This document shows positions 9,009-17,474 of a stretch of 64,000 nucleotides of DNA, piece by piece. Every line of letters begins with the position of its first letter. Position 1 is the stretch's first letter. The DNA is from Rheinheimera sp. EpRS3. Lineage in GTDB: Bacteria > Pseudomonadota > Gammaproteobacteria > Enterobacterales > Alteromonadaceae. Under the pieces are notes generated by a model, which saw only the letters and a program-made list of their open reading frames with translations, was not told the origin of the DNA and did no database searches. The position numbers were made by a program, and so were the translations under genes. The stretch spans positions 186,001 to 250,000 of the forward strand of contig NZ_LNQS01000009.1 in NCBI RefSeq assembly GCF_001513785.1, in the 5' to 3' direction.

Positions 9009-10163
9009 GTGCGGCAGTATTTTCTGGCAATAGCCTGTTTGTTTAGCAGCTCTGTGATGGCTGAGGTTGAACTTGCACCTCTGGTAGTCGATTTCGACGA
9101 GTATTTTGCCGCTAACCTGACTGAACAAAAAATTCCGGGTGGCGCTTACGCCATAGTGCGCGGCAATAAAATTATTGCTACCGCTGGCTTTGGTGTACGC
9201 CAGTTGGGTACTAAAGATCCGGTAGATCCATACACCGTATTTCGTATTGCTTCGGTATCAAAAACTTTTGCCGCCGGCCTGGCCAGTATAGTGGCAGCGC
9301 AGGGGCATTTTAACTGGGACGATAACGTGACCCGTTATTTACCGGAGTTTAGTTTTAAAAGTAAGCGTTACAATCAACAGCTAAAAGTAGAACATTTATT
9401 GTCACAAAGCACCGGTGTTATGGCCAATGCCTATGACAACCTGATAGAAGCCGATTTACTGCCTGAGCGTATTCTGCCACAGTTCAATAAAATTGATCCC
9501 TTGTGTGCCCCAGGCCAGTGCTATGGCTACCAAAATGTGTTGTTTAGCTTAATTGAACCTATCATGCAGCAAACCACCGGTAAAACCTATGCCGAGCTGA
9601 TGCAGGAGCATATTTTTACGCCGCTGCAACTGCCAACCGCTTCTGTGGGGCTGGATGGCTTTTTCAGCACAGAAAACCGCGCTATGCCGCATGTGCGTGC
9701 CCGTGGTAGCTGGCACGGTACCAAAGTAGCAGAAAGCTATTACCGTTTTGGCCCGGCAGCCGGTGTTAATGCCAGTGCGGTAGACCTAGGCTACTGGTTA
9801 ATTGCACAGCTTGGGCATAACCCGGCAGTGTTGCCAGACAGCTTACTGGAAAAAATTACCGCTAAAAGGGTTAAAACACGGCGTGATTTAAGACGCAAAG
9901 AGTGGCGTCGTTACCTGACCGATGCCCACTATGCGCTGGGCTGGCGGGTGTACCAGTTTGGCCAGGACGAGCTTATTTACCACGGTGGCTGGGTAAAGGG
10001 GTATCGCGCTGAAATTGCTTATTCACGTGAACATCAACTAGGTCTGGTAATGCTTATTAATGCCGAATCTAATGTAATGAATGAAATGGGCACTTATTTC
10101 TGGTCTGGTATGCTGACGGCTATTCACCAGCATGAGCGGGAAGCTGAGCAAGCTATTGAATAG
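9009..10163 (+). CDS. Exported class C beta-lactamase-like serine hydrolase
   Basis: A member of the beta-lactamase/penicillin-binding-protein-like hydrolase family, probably an esterase or peptidase acting in the periplasm. The nucleophile motif is SVSK (in RIASVSKTFAAGL). The second motif is the YxN-type YQN in CYGYQNVLF. The third is HGG (IYHGGWVKGYRAE), the usual substitute for KTG in non-lactamase members. GTG 9009 gives a clean signal peptide (MRQYFLAIACLFSSSVMA) and has AAGGGG about six bases upstream. The ATG at 8985 lies only a few bases past the upstream hairpin and would put charged residues before the signal. A true beta-lactamase role is not implied. Confidence 0.82.
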   Translation: MRQYFLAIACLFSSSVMAEVELAPLVVDFDEYFAANLTEQKIPGGAYAIVRGNKIIATAGFGVRQLGTKDPVDPYTVFRIASVSKTFAAGLASIVAAQGHFNWDDNVTRYLPEFSFKSKRYNQQLKVEHLLSQSTGVMANAYDNLIEADLLPERILPQFNKIDPLCAPGQCYGYQNVLFSLIEPIMQQTTGKTYAELMQEHIFTPLQLPTASVGLDGFFSTENRAMPHVRARGSWHGTKVAESYYRFGPAAGVNASAVDLGYWLIAQLGHNPAVLPDSLLEKITAKRVKTRRDLRRKEWRRYLTDAHYALGWRVYQFGQDELIYHGGWVKGYRAEIAYSREHQLGLVMLINAESNVMNEMGTYFWSGMLTAIHQHEREAEQAIE

Positions 10164-10185
10164 CCAAAGAAACAAGCTTTGACAC

Positions 10186-10213
10186 AGCCAGATCACAATA
10201 CTGCGATCTGGCT
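10186..10213. terminator. Bidirectional terminator hairpin
   Basis: Nine-base arms agccagatc and gatctggct with a ten-base loop lie between the serine hydrolase (+) and ridA-like (-) stops, which are convergent. A short T-rich tract (acagttt) follows on the + strand. Confidence 0.6.
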
Positions 10214-10221
10214 ACAGTTTG

Positions 10222-10716
10222 CTAAGGCCGTACTGCAATCACTTCAATTTCTACCAGCATACCTTCAACCACTAAACCGGCAATTTGCAACGCAGAGCGC
10301 GCAGGCAGGTTAGGTTGTTGTTCAGTACCAAAAAACTGCGTATAGCCCTGCATAAAACCGCTAAAATCCATTTTGCCATCCAGTGCCGGATCGCCTACCA
10401 GAAATACTGTCATTTTTACTACATCGCCCATACCAAGGCCTTTGCTTTTCAGGCTGGCCTCAATTTGGCTTAGTACGCTGACAGTTTGCTGCTCGGTGTT
10501 GCCCCAGTAAGCGGCGCTGTTTTTTTCCGCTTTAGGGTTCAGTGATGCCGGTACTTTACCACTTTCATATATTACGGCTTTACCTGCTGGCACTTCTACC
10601 GCCGCAGCAATTGGAAAGCTGCTGTTATTGGGCAGTGAATAGCGTTTAATCTCGGCAGCAGTGCTACTGTGGCTAAACGCAAATAATGCAGCGGCAAAAC
10701 AAAAACTCAGTTTCAT
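10222..10716 (-). CDS. Periplasmic RidA/YjgF-family imine deaminase-like protein
   Basis: Rid proteins hydrolyse reactive imines and enamines. This one carries a signal peptide (MKLSFCFAAALFAFSHSSTAA), whereas the well-known RidA is cytoplasmic. The body has the family pattern, including the LPARSALQIAGL segment with the conserved active-site Arg and the closing VEIEVIAV strand. At about 164 residues it is longer than classic RidA (around 130) because of the signal and an insertion near residues 55-75. Its start overlaps the end of the cytochrome gene by four bases. It is the third gene of an amine oxidase-cytochrome-Rid unit, so its likely substrate is the imine released by the oxidase (inference). 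Confidence 0.85.
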   Translation of the reverse strand: MKLSFCFAAALFAFSHSSTAAEIKRYSLPNNSSFPIAAAVEVPAGKAVIYESGKVPASLNPKAEKNSAAYWGNTEQQTVSVLSQIEASLKSKGLGMGDVVKMTVFLVGDPALDGKMDFSGFMQGYTQFFGTEQQPNLPARSALQIAGLVVEGMLVEIEVIAVRP

Positions 10717-11345
10717 GGGGTTGTCCTTACTAACGGTTGGGTAGGGGGTAAGCTGTCAATATAGGCCACCACATCAGCTATGGCCTGTTCATTGGGTAAA
10801 CTCTGGGCAAATTGGCGCATTATCTGGCCATAGCTATCGTCGCTTTGGTTACCGCGCCAGCCGTTTTTAAATGCGCTTAGTTGTTGTACCAGATACCAGT
10901 TGTGCTGGCCTGCCAGCGGCGGGGCATTTAGTTGAACATTGCCCTCACCGTTCGCGCCATGGCACGTCTGGCACTGCTGATATAATTTTTGTCCTTGCTG
11001 TAAATCGGCCTGGTCACTGAGGCTGGCTGATAATTTAACCGGTGCCTGACGGCGTATAAAAGCAATGGCCTGTTCTATTTCTGCGTCGGTCATGCTATTT
11101 GCAACAGCCTGCATTTCTTTGCCGTGTGCGTCGTCTGCGGCGCTACCGCGCCAGTTGTTACGAAAGGCAATAAACTGCTGGCGCAGATACCAGTCGGGCA
11201 AAATACTCAGGTTAGGGGCTTTAATCGCAGCGTTACCTTGCGCCGCCGAGCCATGGCAAACCAGGCAATATTGCGCATCGGGTTGTTTAGAATCTGCCAG
11301 GGCAGCGCTGCTGAGCAGCATAAACAGTAGCCAGATTTTATTCAT
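10713..11345 (-). CDS. Periplasmic diheme cytochrome c (c4/c553 type)
   Basis: An exported electron carrier with two covalently bound hemes. A signal peptide (MNKIWLLFMLLSSAALA) precedes two repeated cytochrome domains with heme motifs CLVCH (27-31) and CQTCH (125-129). Each domain contains a matching segment (YLRQQFIAFRNNWRG and YLVQQLSAFKNGWRG), a mark of tandem duplication as in cytochrome c4. The gene overlaps both neighbours by four bases, so it is translationally coupled to the upstream amine oxidase and the downstream Rid gene. It is the natural candidate to accept electrons from the oxidase flavin. Confidence 0.9.
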   Translation of the reverse strand: MNKIWLLFMLLSSAALADSKQPDAQYCLVCHGSAAQGNAAIKAPNLSILPDWYLRQQFIAFRNNWRGSAADDAHGKEMQAVANSMTDAEIEQAIAFIRRQAPVKLSASLSDQADLQQGQKLYQQCQTCHGANGEGNVQLNAPPLAGQHNWYLVQQLSAFKNGWRGNQSDDSYGQIMRQFAQSLPNEQAIADVVAYIDSLPPTQPLVRTTP

Positions 11346-12934
11346 GCCCGGGCTCCAGTACTGCGCAGCGCTTCCCGTCGTGCAATATCGGCCAGGGCAT
11401 GCCAGGCCGAGCGCACCGCGCCTTCCTGCCAGCCCGGGTGTAAACTTAACTGGTCGCCAATCAGATAATGGTTTCCGGCCGGAGCCTGCAGCAGTTTAAA
11501 GCCGGTTTTTTGTAACTCTTCTGTCCATACCGCGCCACAGCCAAGCATATGGTTCATCCGTTGCCAGCAAACACTAACACCGTTTTCAATATGTTGGGCA
11601 TAATTAGCGTGCACCTTAGCGCCCTGCGCAATAGCAGTGGCAAGGCGTTGCTGATGTGTCATAGCGGCAAAGCGGTCAGAAATCTGCGGCTCCCAGCTGT
11701 AAGCACCCAGCAAAATACCTTTGGCTTTAAAAGCATCATGGTGCGGATACCATATTTGGGTGATGTCTTGTTTAGTCCAGCTAATACCGCTGTAAATGTC
11801 TTCCTGCTCCCAGAAGCGCTGTTTGGCTTGCAGGCCAATTTTGGTCAGCTTGCCGCGGCCCAGCTGGCGCATTATCGCAACATAATCTGTAGGTAAGTTA
11901 TTCTCTATGCCGCTTACCAGTTGGGCTGGTATGCAGTTAAGGCAGTAATCGGCTTTTTCTGTATAGCTTTCGCCGTGTTTCAGGTAGGTTACGGCAACAC
12001 CCTGGGGTTGCAGCTGAATATTACTGACCTGGCAATGCAGTTGAATGGGCGTCGTTAGCTGGCGTAAAAACGCTTTTACGATGCTGTCCATGCCACCACT
12101 TGGTGTCATTAATGCAGGCGCCTGATCGGCAATTTCAGCAAAATGCATGGCGCCGGTGCAAAAGTCACTACGCAGCAGATCGGGTAATGGCCTTGGTTGT
12201 TTCAGTATGGCCGGGCTGGTAACACCACCGGCAGCATAACCGGCGCGCTCGGTGCCGCGATAAGTGAAATTTGAGTCCAGATCACCGTAAGCTTGGGCAA
12301 ACTGAATAAATTTATCTAAGTCTTGTTCGTCAAAGGGCTGATCCAGTGTGCTGCCAGCAGTGGCCGATTTAGCCAGTAACTCACCGATAAAACCGCGCAT
12401 ATCAGCTTCGTATTCGCGTATTCGTACTGGCTGGCCGTTAAAGGCTGCGTCGTCCTGAGTATAGCAGTTTTTATTATGATTACTGAATAACTGCAGCTCT
12501 ACGCCAAGCGTGCGGCAGTAATGCAAAATGCCGGTATGGTGCGCCGGAATACGTGCTGCACCGGCATTAAAATACAGGTTTGGCGCATCGTCAAACGGGC
12601 AAATTTGTGGTGTACCCAACTCGTCGATAAAATCGCCATGACGAAGTGTCAGTACTCTGCCGCCGATGCGGTGCGATGCTTCCAGAATTTTACAGCTGTA
12701 GCCGGCCCGTTCCAGCTCATAGGCAGCGGTCAGGCCGCTGATCCCTGCGCCAAGGATCAGCACTTTACGGTTTTTACCCTGCAGCGGTTTTAACGTTACC
12801 GGGCTTGCGCTAACCGGCGTATTAGTCAGGCCGAAGATGCCTGCCGCACCCAGCACCGCCGAGCTGCTGCCTGCTTTAGCCAGCAAGCCCAGACACTGGC
12901 GCCTTGTAAGTGGTGCATTAAAGTAGTTACTCAT
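11342..12934 (-). CDS. Tat-exported flavin amine oxidase/dehydrogenase
   Basis: An FAD-dependent enzyme of the flavin monoamine oxidase family that would oxidise an amine or amino acid to an imine. A twin-arginine-like signal (LTRRQCLGLLAKAGSSSAV) sends the folded protein to the periplasm. The dinucleotide-binding motif is VLILGAGISGLTAAYE, followed by EAS and RIGGRVLTLR. The C-terminal FAD segment (DQLSLHPGWQEGAVRSA) is typical. The reading frame extends 18 codons upstream, but ATG 12934 is preferred since it follows AGGA and places the RR motif near the N-terminus. The coupled cytochrome c suggests it works as a dehydrogenase rather than using oxygen, as the family member NicA2 does. The substrate is not known. 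Confidence 0.86.
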   Translation of the reverse strand: MSNYFNAPLTRRQCLGLLAKAGSSSAVLGAAGIFGLTNTPVSASPVTLKPLQGKNRKVLILGAGISGLTAAYELERAGYSCKILEASHRIGGRVLTLRHGDFIDELGTPQICPFDDAPNLYFNAGAARIPAHHTGILHYCRTLGVELQLFSNHNKNCYTQDDAAFNGQPVRIREYEADMRGFIGELLAKSATAGSTLDQPFDEQDLDKFIQFAQAYGDLDSNFTYRGTERAGYAAGGVTSPAILKQPRPLPDLLRSDFCTGAMHFAEIADQAPALMTPSGGMDSIVKAFLRQLTTPIQLHCQVSNIQLQPQGVAVTYLKHGESYTEKADYCLNCIPAQLVSGIENNLPTDYVAIMRQLGRGKLTKIGLQAKQRFWEQEDIYSGISWTKQDITQIWYPHHDAFKAKGILLGAYSWEPQISDRFAAMTHQQRLATAIAQGAKVHANYAQHIENGVSVCWQRMNHMLGCGAVWTEELQKTGFKLLQAPAGNHYLIGDQLSLHPGWQEGAVRSAWHALADIARREALRSTGARA

Positions 12935-13019
12935 CGTTGGTTTATCCTGCAGGCAAGCTGCACTAAGTGAGTAAAAGCGTTTTGCCAATACCAGCTTAGT
13001 GCAGCAATAGTACTTTGCC

Positions 13020-13048
13020 GCAGTGCCTGCTTAATAAACAGGCACTGC
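13020..13048. other. Perfect ten-base-pair hairpin between the receptor and amine oxidase genes
   Basis: Arms gcagtgcctg and caggcactgc enclose a nine-base loop in the 127-base gap between the TonB-dependent receptor and the amine oxidase gene, both on the minus strand. No T run follows on the minus strand. It could be a weak terminator, an attenuator or a processing site that lowers expression of the downstream three genes. Confidence 0.5.
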
Positions 13049-13061
13049 ATTGGCTACGACA

Positions 13062-15629
13062 TCAGAATGTATACACCGCCCGCACGTAGTACATACCGCC
13101 GTTAAAACCGTACGGTGTGGTAGTAGGGTATTTAGCACCGGCTTCACCACCGTAAGGGTTTTCATCCGGGTATTTGTTAAAGGCGTTTTGCGCACCCAGT
13201 ACCAACTCCAGCGAAGGTAAAACCTTATAGCCTAACTCCAGGTCAACGGTAACGGCTGAACCTTCGTCAATGCTCAGCGAGCCATCATCCAGATGGGCTT
13301 CCCAGAATGAACCGTAATAGTTAAGCCGTGCCAGCGCACGCCAGCTGTTTTCCTCATGAGTAAATGACAGGCTGCCACGGGTGTTTGGCAGGTTATCTTC
13401 CAGTTGCCGTACCTTGGTGTCATTTACGTTGGTGGTTAACGGATCAAGGGTCACCTCAGTATCATTCCAGTTAAACACCAGGTTCACTTTGCTGCGGCCA
13501 CGGCCTAAATCCAGATCCTGGCTTACCACCAAATCTACCCCTTGCGTGCGGGTATCAAAGTCGTTGGTAAAAAATAAAATACTGGAATAACTGGTTGCGT
13601 CTGTTACGCCCATCGCCAGTAGCGCGGCAATATCGTCTTCGTCTAACGTTAGCGGCGAGGTCTGGCTTAAACGGTCAGTTACCTTAATGTTGTAGTAATC
13701 CAGTGATACATGCGTAGTGCCGAAATTCATTACCGTACCCAACGAGAAGTTTTCAGACTCTTCCGGTTTTAACGGTTTACCGCCTTTTTGGATAGATATC
13801 GGGTTATCCGGTGGCAAAGTGGCCTGATCTTCCAGCCCATTCGGGCCAAAGGCGGTGGTTACGTTAATAACTTTACTTTGGCCGATGGTGGGAGCGCGAA
13901 AGCCGGTGCCTGCAGCTGCACGCAGCGAAATGCTGTCAGTCAGGTTATACAATGCAGACACTTTCCAGTTAGTGGTATCGCCAAAGTCGGTAAAGTCTTC
14001 GTAGCGCAGTGCGCCGTTTAACATTAAATCATCGGTAACCCAGGCCGAGGCATCGGTATAAAACGACAGGTTACGGCGGGTAAATACCCCGGCGGCTTCC
14101 GGTTTAAAGCCCGGAAAACCATTAGAGCCGATACCAAAGCCCTGGCTGGCCAGCGGGCCAACGGTAAAAGAAGCAACATCGCCAGCTTTTACTTCAAAGA
14201 TATCCTCACGCCATTCAACACCACCGGCTAACACTAAAAACTCTGCCAGGCCAACATCAAACTCGCGGAACATATCCAGGTTCAGGCCAATTTCGGTTTG
14301 TACATAAGTGCCGGGATCAAATGTTGTTGGGGTTTCCGGCCCCATTGACGGGTTAATGGTGTTTTTGATACTAAAATCTGCCTGGCTGCGGCCATAAGTG
14401 GCACTCATATCAAACATAATATCGTTGATCCACTCGCCCTTTACACCACCTGCAATAGAGGCGTCGTACACCGTACCGCCAAAGCGCGGGGTAAAGCCCC
14501 CCGGTAACATTTCGGTAAAGGCCCAGCAATTGTCATCTGCAGTTATTGCTGCTAAATCAGACGCAATCGGAATACCATTCTCATCCAGACGCAGCGCCGG
14601 GCAACTTACACCGTCATCCGGGGTTAAGTCGCCAACCAGCACCGTATCATAATTTACGCCATCTACCGTAACCGGTGAGCCGTCATAAACGCCGCTGCGG
14701 TTAGTCGGGTTACGATAGTAAAAGCCACCTTCTACTTCGCGTTTGGCATAGTTACCAAAAGCGTATGCTTCTTTGTCGTTGCCTAACTCCAGTTCAATGT
14801 TAGCAAACAGCTTTAAATCGTCTTTAATTTGCGGTGAGCCCCAAATTTGCGCCGGATCGGCTACTTCGGTATTGCCTGCCGCAATTAACCCGGCAGCGTC
14901 ATCGCGTTGCACACTGCGGCTGGTAGCATCAGCGGTGCGGTATTCAAAACTAAAGTTAGCCGAGCCTTTGTCGGTAAAGGGCAGGCCAATATTACCGGCA
15001 AACTGGTCGCTGGCTCCGCCATCATAATATTCGCCCCATTTGGCTTCCAGCATGCCGCCTTCACTGGCATTCTTCAGCTGAAAGTTCAATACCCCTGCAA
15101 TGGCGTCAGAGCCATATTGTGCCGCTGCACCGTCGCGCAGTACTTCTACCTGGCGAATAGCAATGGCAGGGATCACCGAAATATCCGGCCCCTGGGCACC
15201 ATCAGAAATACCGCCACCTAAAAAGGCAATAACGGCAGCCCGGTGCCGGCGTTTACCGTTTACCAACACCAGTGTTTGATCCGGGCCTAAACCGCGCAGG
15301 TTAGCCGGGCGGATCAGCGTGGCAGCATCACTTATCGGCTGGGCATTAATATTAAAACTGGGCACCATAGTGCTCAGTAAGTTAAGCATGTCGGAGTTAC
15401 CCTGGTTGGTAAACTCCTCACCGCCGATAATGTCTATCGGTACCGGTGATTCGCCTACAGAGCGAGGCGCCGATCTTGAGCCTACCACCGCAATTTTCTC
15501 TACTGCTTCAGCCTCTTGTTCAGCCGCGTCTTGTGCCCACGCTTGCGGTTGAACCAGCATTGCCATTCCTACTGAACCAAAAAGCGCAACTTTAATGCCT
15601 AGTGCTACAGAGTTTTTCTTATAGTTCAT
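13062..15629 (-). CDS. TonB-dependent outer-membrane receptor
   Basis: A ligand-gated 22-strand barrel that takes up a substrate with energy from TonB-ExbBD. A long signal peptide ends near QPQAWAQ. A TonB-box-like stretch (VEKIAVVGSR) comes next, then the plug domain (VPIDIIGGEEF ... QVEVLRDGAAAQYGSDAIAG) and the barrel, which ends in an aromatic residue (YYVRAVYTF). ATG 15629 is chosen: AAGGTGG lies upstream, and the longer frame starts at a GTG inside that ribosome-binding site. The length of 855 residues is normal. The substrate is unknown. Its place upstream of the exported amine oxidase genes on the same strand makes an amine or peptide-like substrate possible. Confidence 0.9.
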   Translation of the reverse strand: MNYKKNSVALGIKVALFGSVGMAMLVQPQAWAQDAAEQEAEAVEKIAVVGSRSAPRSVGESPVPIDIIGGEEFTNQGNSDMLNLLSTMVPSFNINAQPISDAATLIRPANLRGLGPDQTLVLVNGKRRHRAAVIAFLGGGISDGAQGPDISVIPAIAIRQVEVLRDGAAAQYGSDAIAGVLNFQLKNASEGGMLEAKWGEYYDGGASDQFAGNIGLPFTDKGSANFSFEYRTADATSRSVQRDDAAGLIAAGNTEVADPAQIWGSPQIKDDLKLFANIELELGNDKEAYAFGNYAKREVEGGFYYRNPTNRSGVYDGSPVTVDGVNYDTVLVGDLTPDDGVSCPALRLDENGIPIASDLAAITADDNCWAFTEMLPGGFTPRFGGTVYDASIAGGVKGEWINDIMFDMSATYGRSQADFSIKNTINPSMGPETPTTFDPGTYVQTEIGLNLDMFREFDVGLAEFLVLAGGVEWREDIFEVKAGDVASFTVGPLASQGFGIGSNGFPGFKPEAAGVFTRRNLSFYTDASAWVTDDLMLNGALRYEDFTDFGDTTNWKVSALYNLTDSISLRAAAGTGFRAPTIGQSKVINVTTAFGPNGLEDQATLPPDNPISIQKGGKPLKPEESENFSLGTVMNFGTTHVSLDYYNIKVTDRLSQTSPLTLDEDDIAALLAMGVTDATSYSSILFFTNDFDTRTQGVDLVVSQDLDLGRGRSKVNLVFNWNDTEVTLDPLTTNVNDTKVRQLEDNLPNTRGSLSFTHEENSWRALARLNYYGSFWEAHLDDGSLSIDEGSAVTVDLELGYKVLPSLELVLGAQNAFNKYPDENPYGGEAGAKYPTTTPYGFNGGMYYVRAVYTF

Positions 15630-16003
15630 CTTTGTTCCCACCTTAGTTATTCTTTATTTAAAAGTGATTATTATCAAAGTGTTAAAAGACAAAAGCGTTA
15701 CATTGTTATGCGCTTTGGTAGCAAGAATGCAAAGATTGTGCGCAAAATATCCACGTATCTGTTTTGGGAATGAACAAAATCATTAAGGTAGGCTGATTTA
15801 AAATGGCTTTTGTTAACAATTAGAGCGGAGGTGCTTACGCTAACAGGCACAGGCGCAAGCGTGCCGTTAACAAATTAGCGGGTAAAAAGATGTAAAAAAA
15901 TTTCCAGCGGCTTTTTGTAGTAGTGATTTATCGTTAACCTGCGCTGAAATATCACCCCATAACGGGGCAATACGCGCTCAGATGGTGCGACCAACGTTTT
16001 GCA
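15630..16003. other. Intergenic region holding the receptor gene leader and promoter candidates
   Basis: No gene is visible in this AT-rich stretch. Read on the minus strand it should hold the receptor promoter; TTGCAT, an 18-base gap and TAACAA near 15690-15720 is one weak candidate. A TGATTATTATCA near 15665 is AT-rich and partly symmetrical but is not a convincing Fur box. An inverted repeat with nine pairs and one bulge (15841-15850 with 15861-15869) lies mid-region. A near-repeat of gttaacaattag occurs near 15812 and 15866. Confidence 0.4.
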
Positions 16004-16807
16004 TCAAATTGGTGCTTTTTGATACACATCCAGCAGAAAATCGATACTGATAACAGGCAGGCTGGCAGCAAACTGCTGCTTTTGTTCGGCGCTGAATTTC
16101 CACGCCAGCGGTACCATTTGTACCAGTGCCAGCACATCGGCAGGGTGCTCAAATGTCAGGTTATATTGCAAACGCTGGCGCTTAATATGAGTAAAGCCAG
16201 CAATGCTGTCGATGCTGTCGCTGTGCAAGCGCACTTGTTCATACACCGCTTGTTTTATCTGCAGCAAATGCTCAGGCCCTGGGGTTACGGTAATTAAGTG
16301 GCCGCCGGCGTTAATCAGCCGCTTTAACTCTTCAGCTTTAGACGGCGCGTAAATACGTACCACGGTATCAAAAAAATCTGCTGCAAACGGCAGCTGGTAA
16401 GCACTGGCCACGCTAAAACTGATATCGCTACCTGCAGCTTTGGCGGCAAATTTAATCGCGCTTTTTGAGATATCAACCCCATACACTGCGGCATCGGGCA
16501 CTGCCTGTTTCAGCTGTGTGGTGTAGTAACCCTCGCCACAGCCTAAATCCAGTACACATTTGGGGGCTACTGCGGCCAGAGTCTGGCTTACTGCCTGAGC
16601 CAGCGGGGCATACCAGCCAGCTTGTAAAAAAGCGCGCCGTGCCAGCATCATATCTTTGTTATCACCTGGGTCTTTAGAGTTTTTTTGCTGCACCGGCAAC
16701 AGGTTAACATAGCCCTCACGGGCAATATCAAAGCTGTGGCGGTTGGCGCATTGGTACTGTTTATTGTTAAGCATCAGTGGGTTTTGGCAAAGCGGGCACA
16801 GGTACAT
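16004..16807 (-). CDS. rlmA: 23S rRNA (guanine-N1)-methyltransferase RlmA
   Basis: Methylates N1 of G745 in 23S rRNA helix 35 using S-adenosylmethionine. The N-terminal zinc site is plain (Cys4, Cys7, Cys20, His24 in MYLCPLC ... CANRHSFD). It is followed by the family segment GYVNLLPVQQKNSKDPGDNK, and the SAM-binding motif is VLDLGCGEGYYT. The 267-residue length fits. The gene stands alone on the minus strand, divergent from yciU. Confidence 0.93.
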   Translation of the reverse strand: MYLCPLCQNPLMLNNKQYQCANRHSFDIAREGYVNLLPVQQKNSKDPGDNKDMMLARRAFLQAGWYAPLAQAVSQTLAAVAPKCVLDLGCGEGYYTTQLKQAVPDAAVYGVDISKSAIKFAAKAAGSDISFSVASAYQLPFAADFFDTVVRIYAPSKAEELKRLINAGGHLITVTPGPEHLLQIKQAVYEQVRLHSDSIDSIAGFTHIKRQRLQYNLTFEHPADVLALVQMVPLAWKFSAEQKQQFAASLPVISIDFLLDVYQKAPI

Positions 16808-16871
16808 AGTGAAGTCTGGCTGGGAAAAAGGCCGCTAGTTTAGCAGCACAGCAGTGTTTTCGCCAAAGCCT

Positions 16872-16880
16872 TGCTATAAT
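16872..16880 (+). promoter_or_regulatory. Extended -10 promoter for yciU with a long leader
   Basis: TGCTATAAT at 16872-16880 is a perfect extended -10 element (TGn plus TATAAT); no good -35 hexamer is seen 16-18 bases upstream. Transcription from here would give a leader of roughly 185 bases before yciU. The leader holds short complementary pieces (ccagc/gctgg near 16921-16938 and ccaaag/ctttgg flanking 16961-17010). Confidence 0.5.
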
Positions 16881-17071
16881 GGCGGCATTGTTTAAGCAGC
16901 ATTGTGTTGGTGATAAAACTCCAGCACGATAAAGCTGGCCGGTTAGAACCTGCTGCGCACAGCCAAAGAGTGTCTGAGTGAGCGCGTAAGCGTGAGCGAG
17001 TTGCTTTGGCGAGCACAGCAGCGTTGTAACGCAAGGCCAGCGACAACACTGATGTTAATACCGGAGCACCA

Positions 17072-17395
17072 ATGCAAGATTTGGAATTATGGACGCTGGA
17101 CGAACTATGTGACCATGCGTTTGATATCTTTGAAGAGCTGGCGTCAGAAAACCTGTCAGCCGAAGATTATGCACTTTATCAACAACATTACGAAAGCCGT
17201 GGCTACGCCGATTTGGCTATTCCCGGTGAAGACTGGGTAGAAATGATGATGCAAGATCTGGAGCCCGAGTTGCATTATGAAGCGCAAATTGGCTTAACCG
17301 GCGAAAACGGCGCTGCCGATATGGTGCTGGCGCGCATACTGCTTAGCCGCGAAAAATATGATTCTTTATGTCATGCCCAGTGGCGGAGCCACTAA
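17072..17395 (+). CDS. yciU: YciU/HI1450-family acidic protein (proposed dsDNA mimic)
   Basis: A 107-residue, strongly acidic protein of the YciU/HI1450 (DUF440) family, whose known structure resembles DNA in charge pattern and which is proposed to bind DNA-binding proteins such as HU. The family pattern is followed along the length: HAFDIFEELASENL near the start, GEDWVEMM in the middle, and VLARILLSREKYDSLCHAQW at the end. The start follows CGGAGCACCA. A hairpin terminator follows about 50 bases after the stop. Confidence 0.88.
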   Translation: MQDLELWTLDELCDHAFDIFEELASENLSAEDYALYQQHYESRGYADLAIPGEDWVEMMMQDLEPELHYEAQIGLTGENGAADMVLARILLSREKYDSLCHAQWRSH

Positions 17396-17443
17396 AATAG
17401 ATAGACGGCGCGGCCAGTAAGTTAGCTTTATATGACGCAAATA

Positions 17444-17470
17444 AAAAGGGTCGGCATTGCCGACCCTTTT
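17444..17470. terminator. Bidirectional intrinsic terminator
   Basis: Twelve-base arms aaaagggtcggc and gccgaccctttt with a three-base loop, a GC-rich core and T/A flanks lie between the convergent yciU (+) and peptide transporter (-) genes. It fits an intrinsic terminator in both directions. Confidence 0.85.
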
Positions 17471-17474
17471 AACG

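Noticed and set aside
9009..10163. A true AmpC-type beta-lactamase (resistance gene)
   Set aside because: HGG replaces KTG and the context gives no ampR; these features fit the broad esterase/peptidase side of the family.
15655..15690. Fur box in front of the TonB-dependent receptor
   Set aside because: Only a short partly symmetrical TGATTATTATCA matches; too few consensus positions, and AT-rich DNA gives such matches by chance.
16880..17071. tRNA gene or known riboswitch in the yciU leader
   Set aside because: No cloverleaf with T-loop GTTCGAATC-like sequence and no riboswitch core that I recognise.
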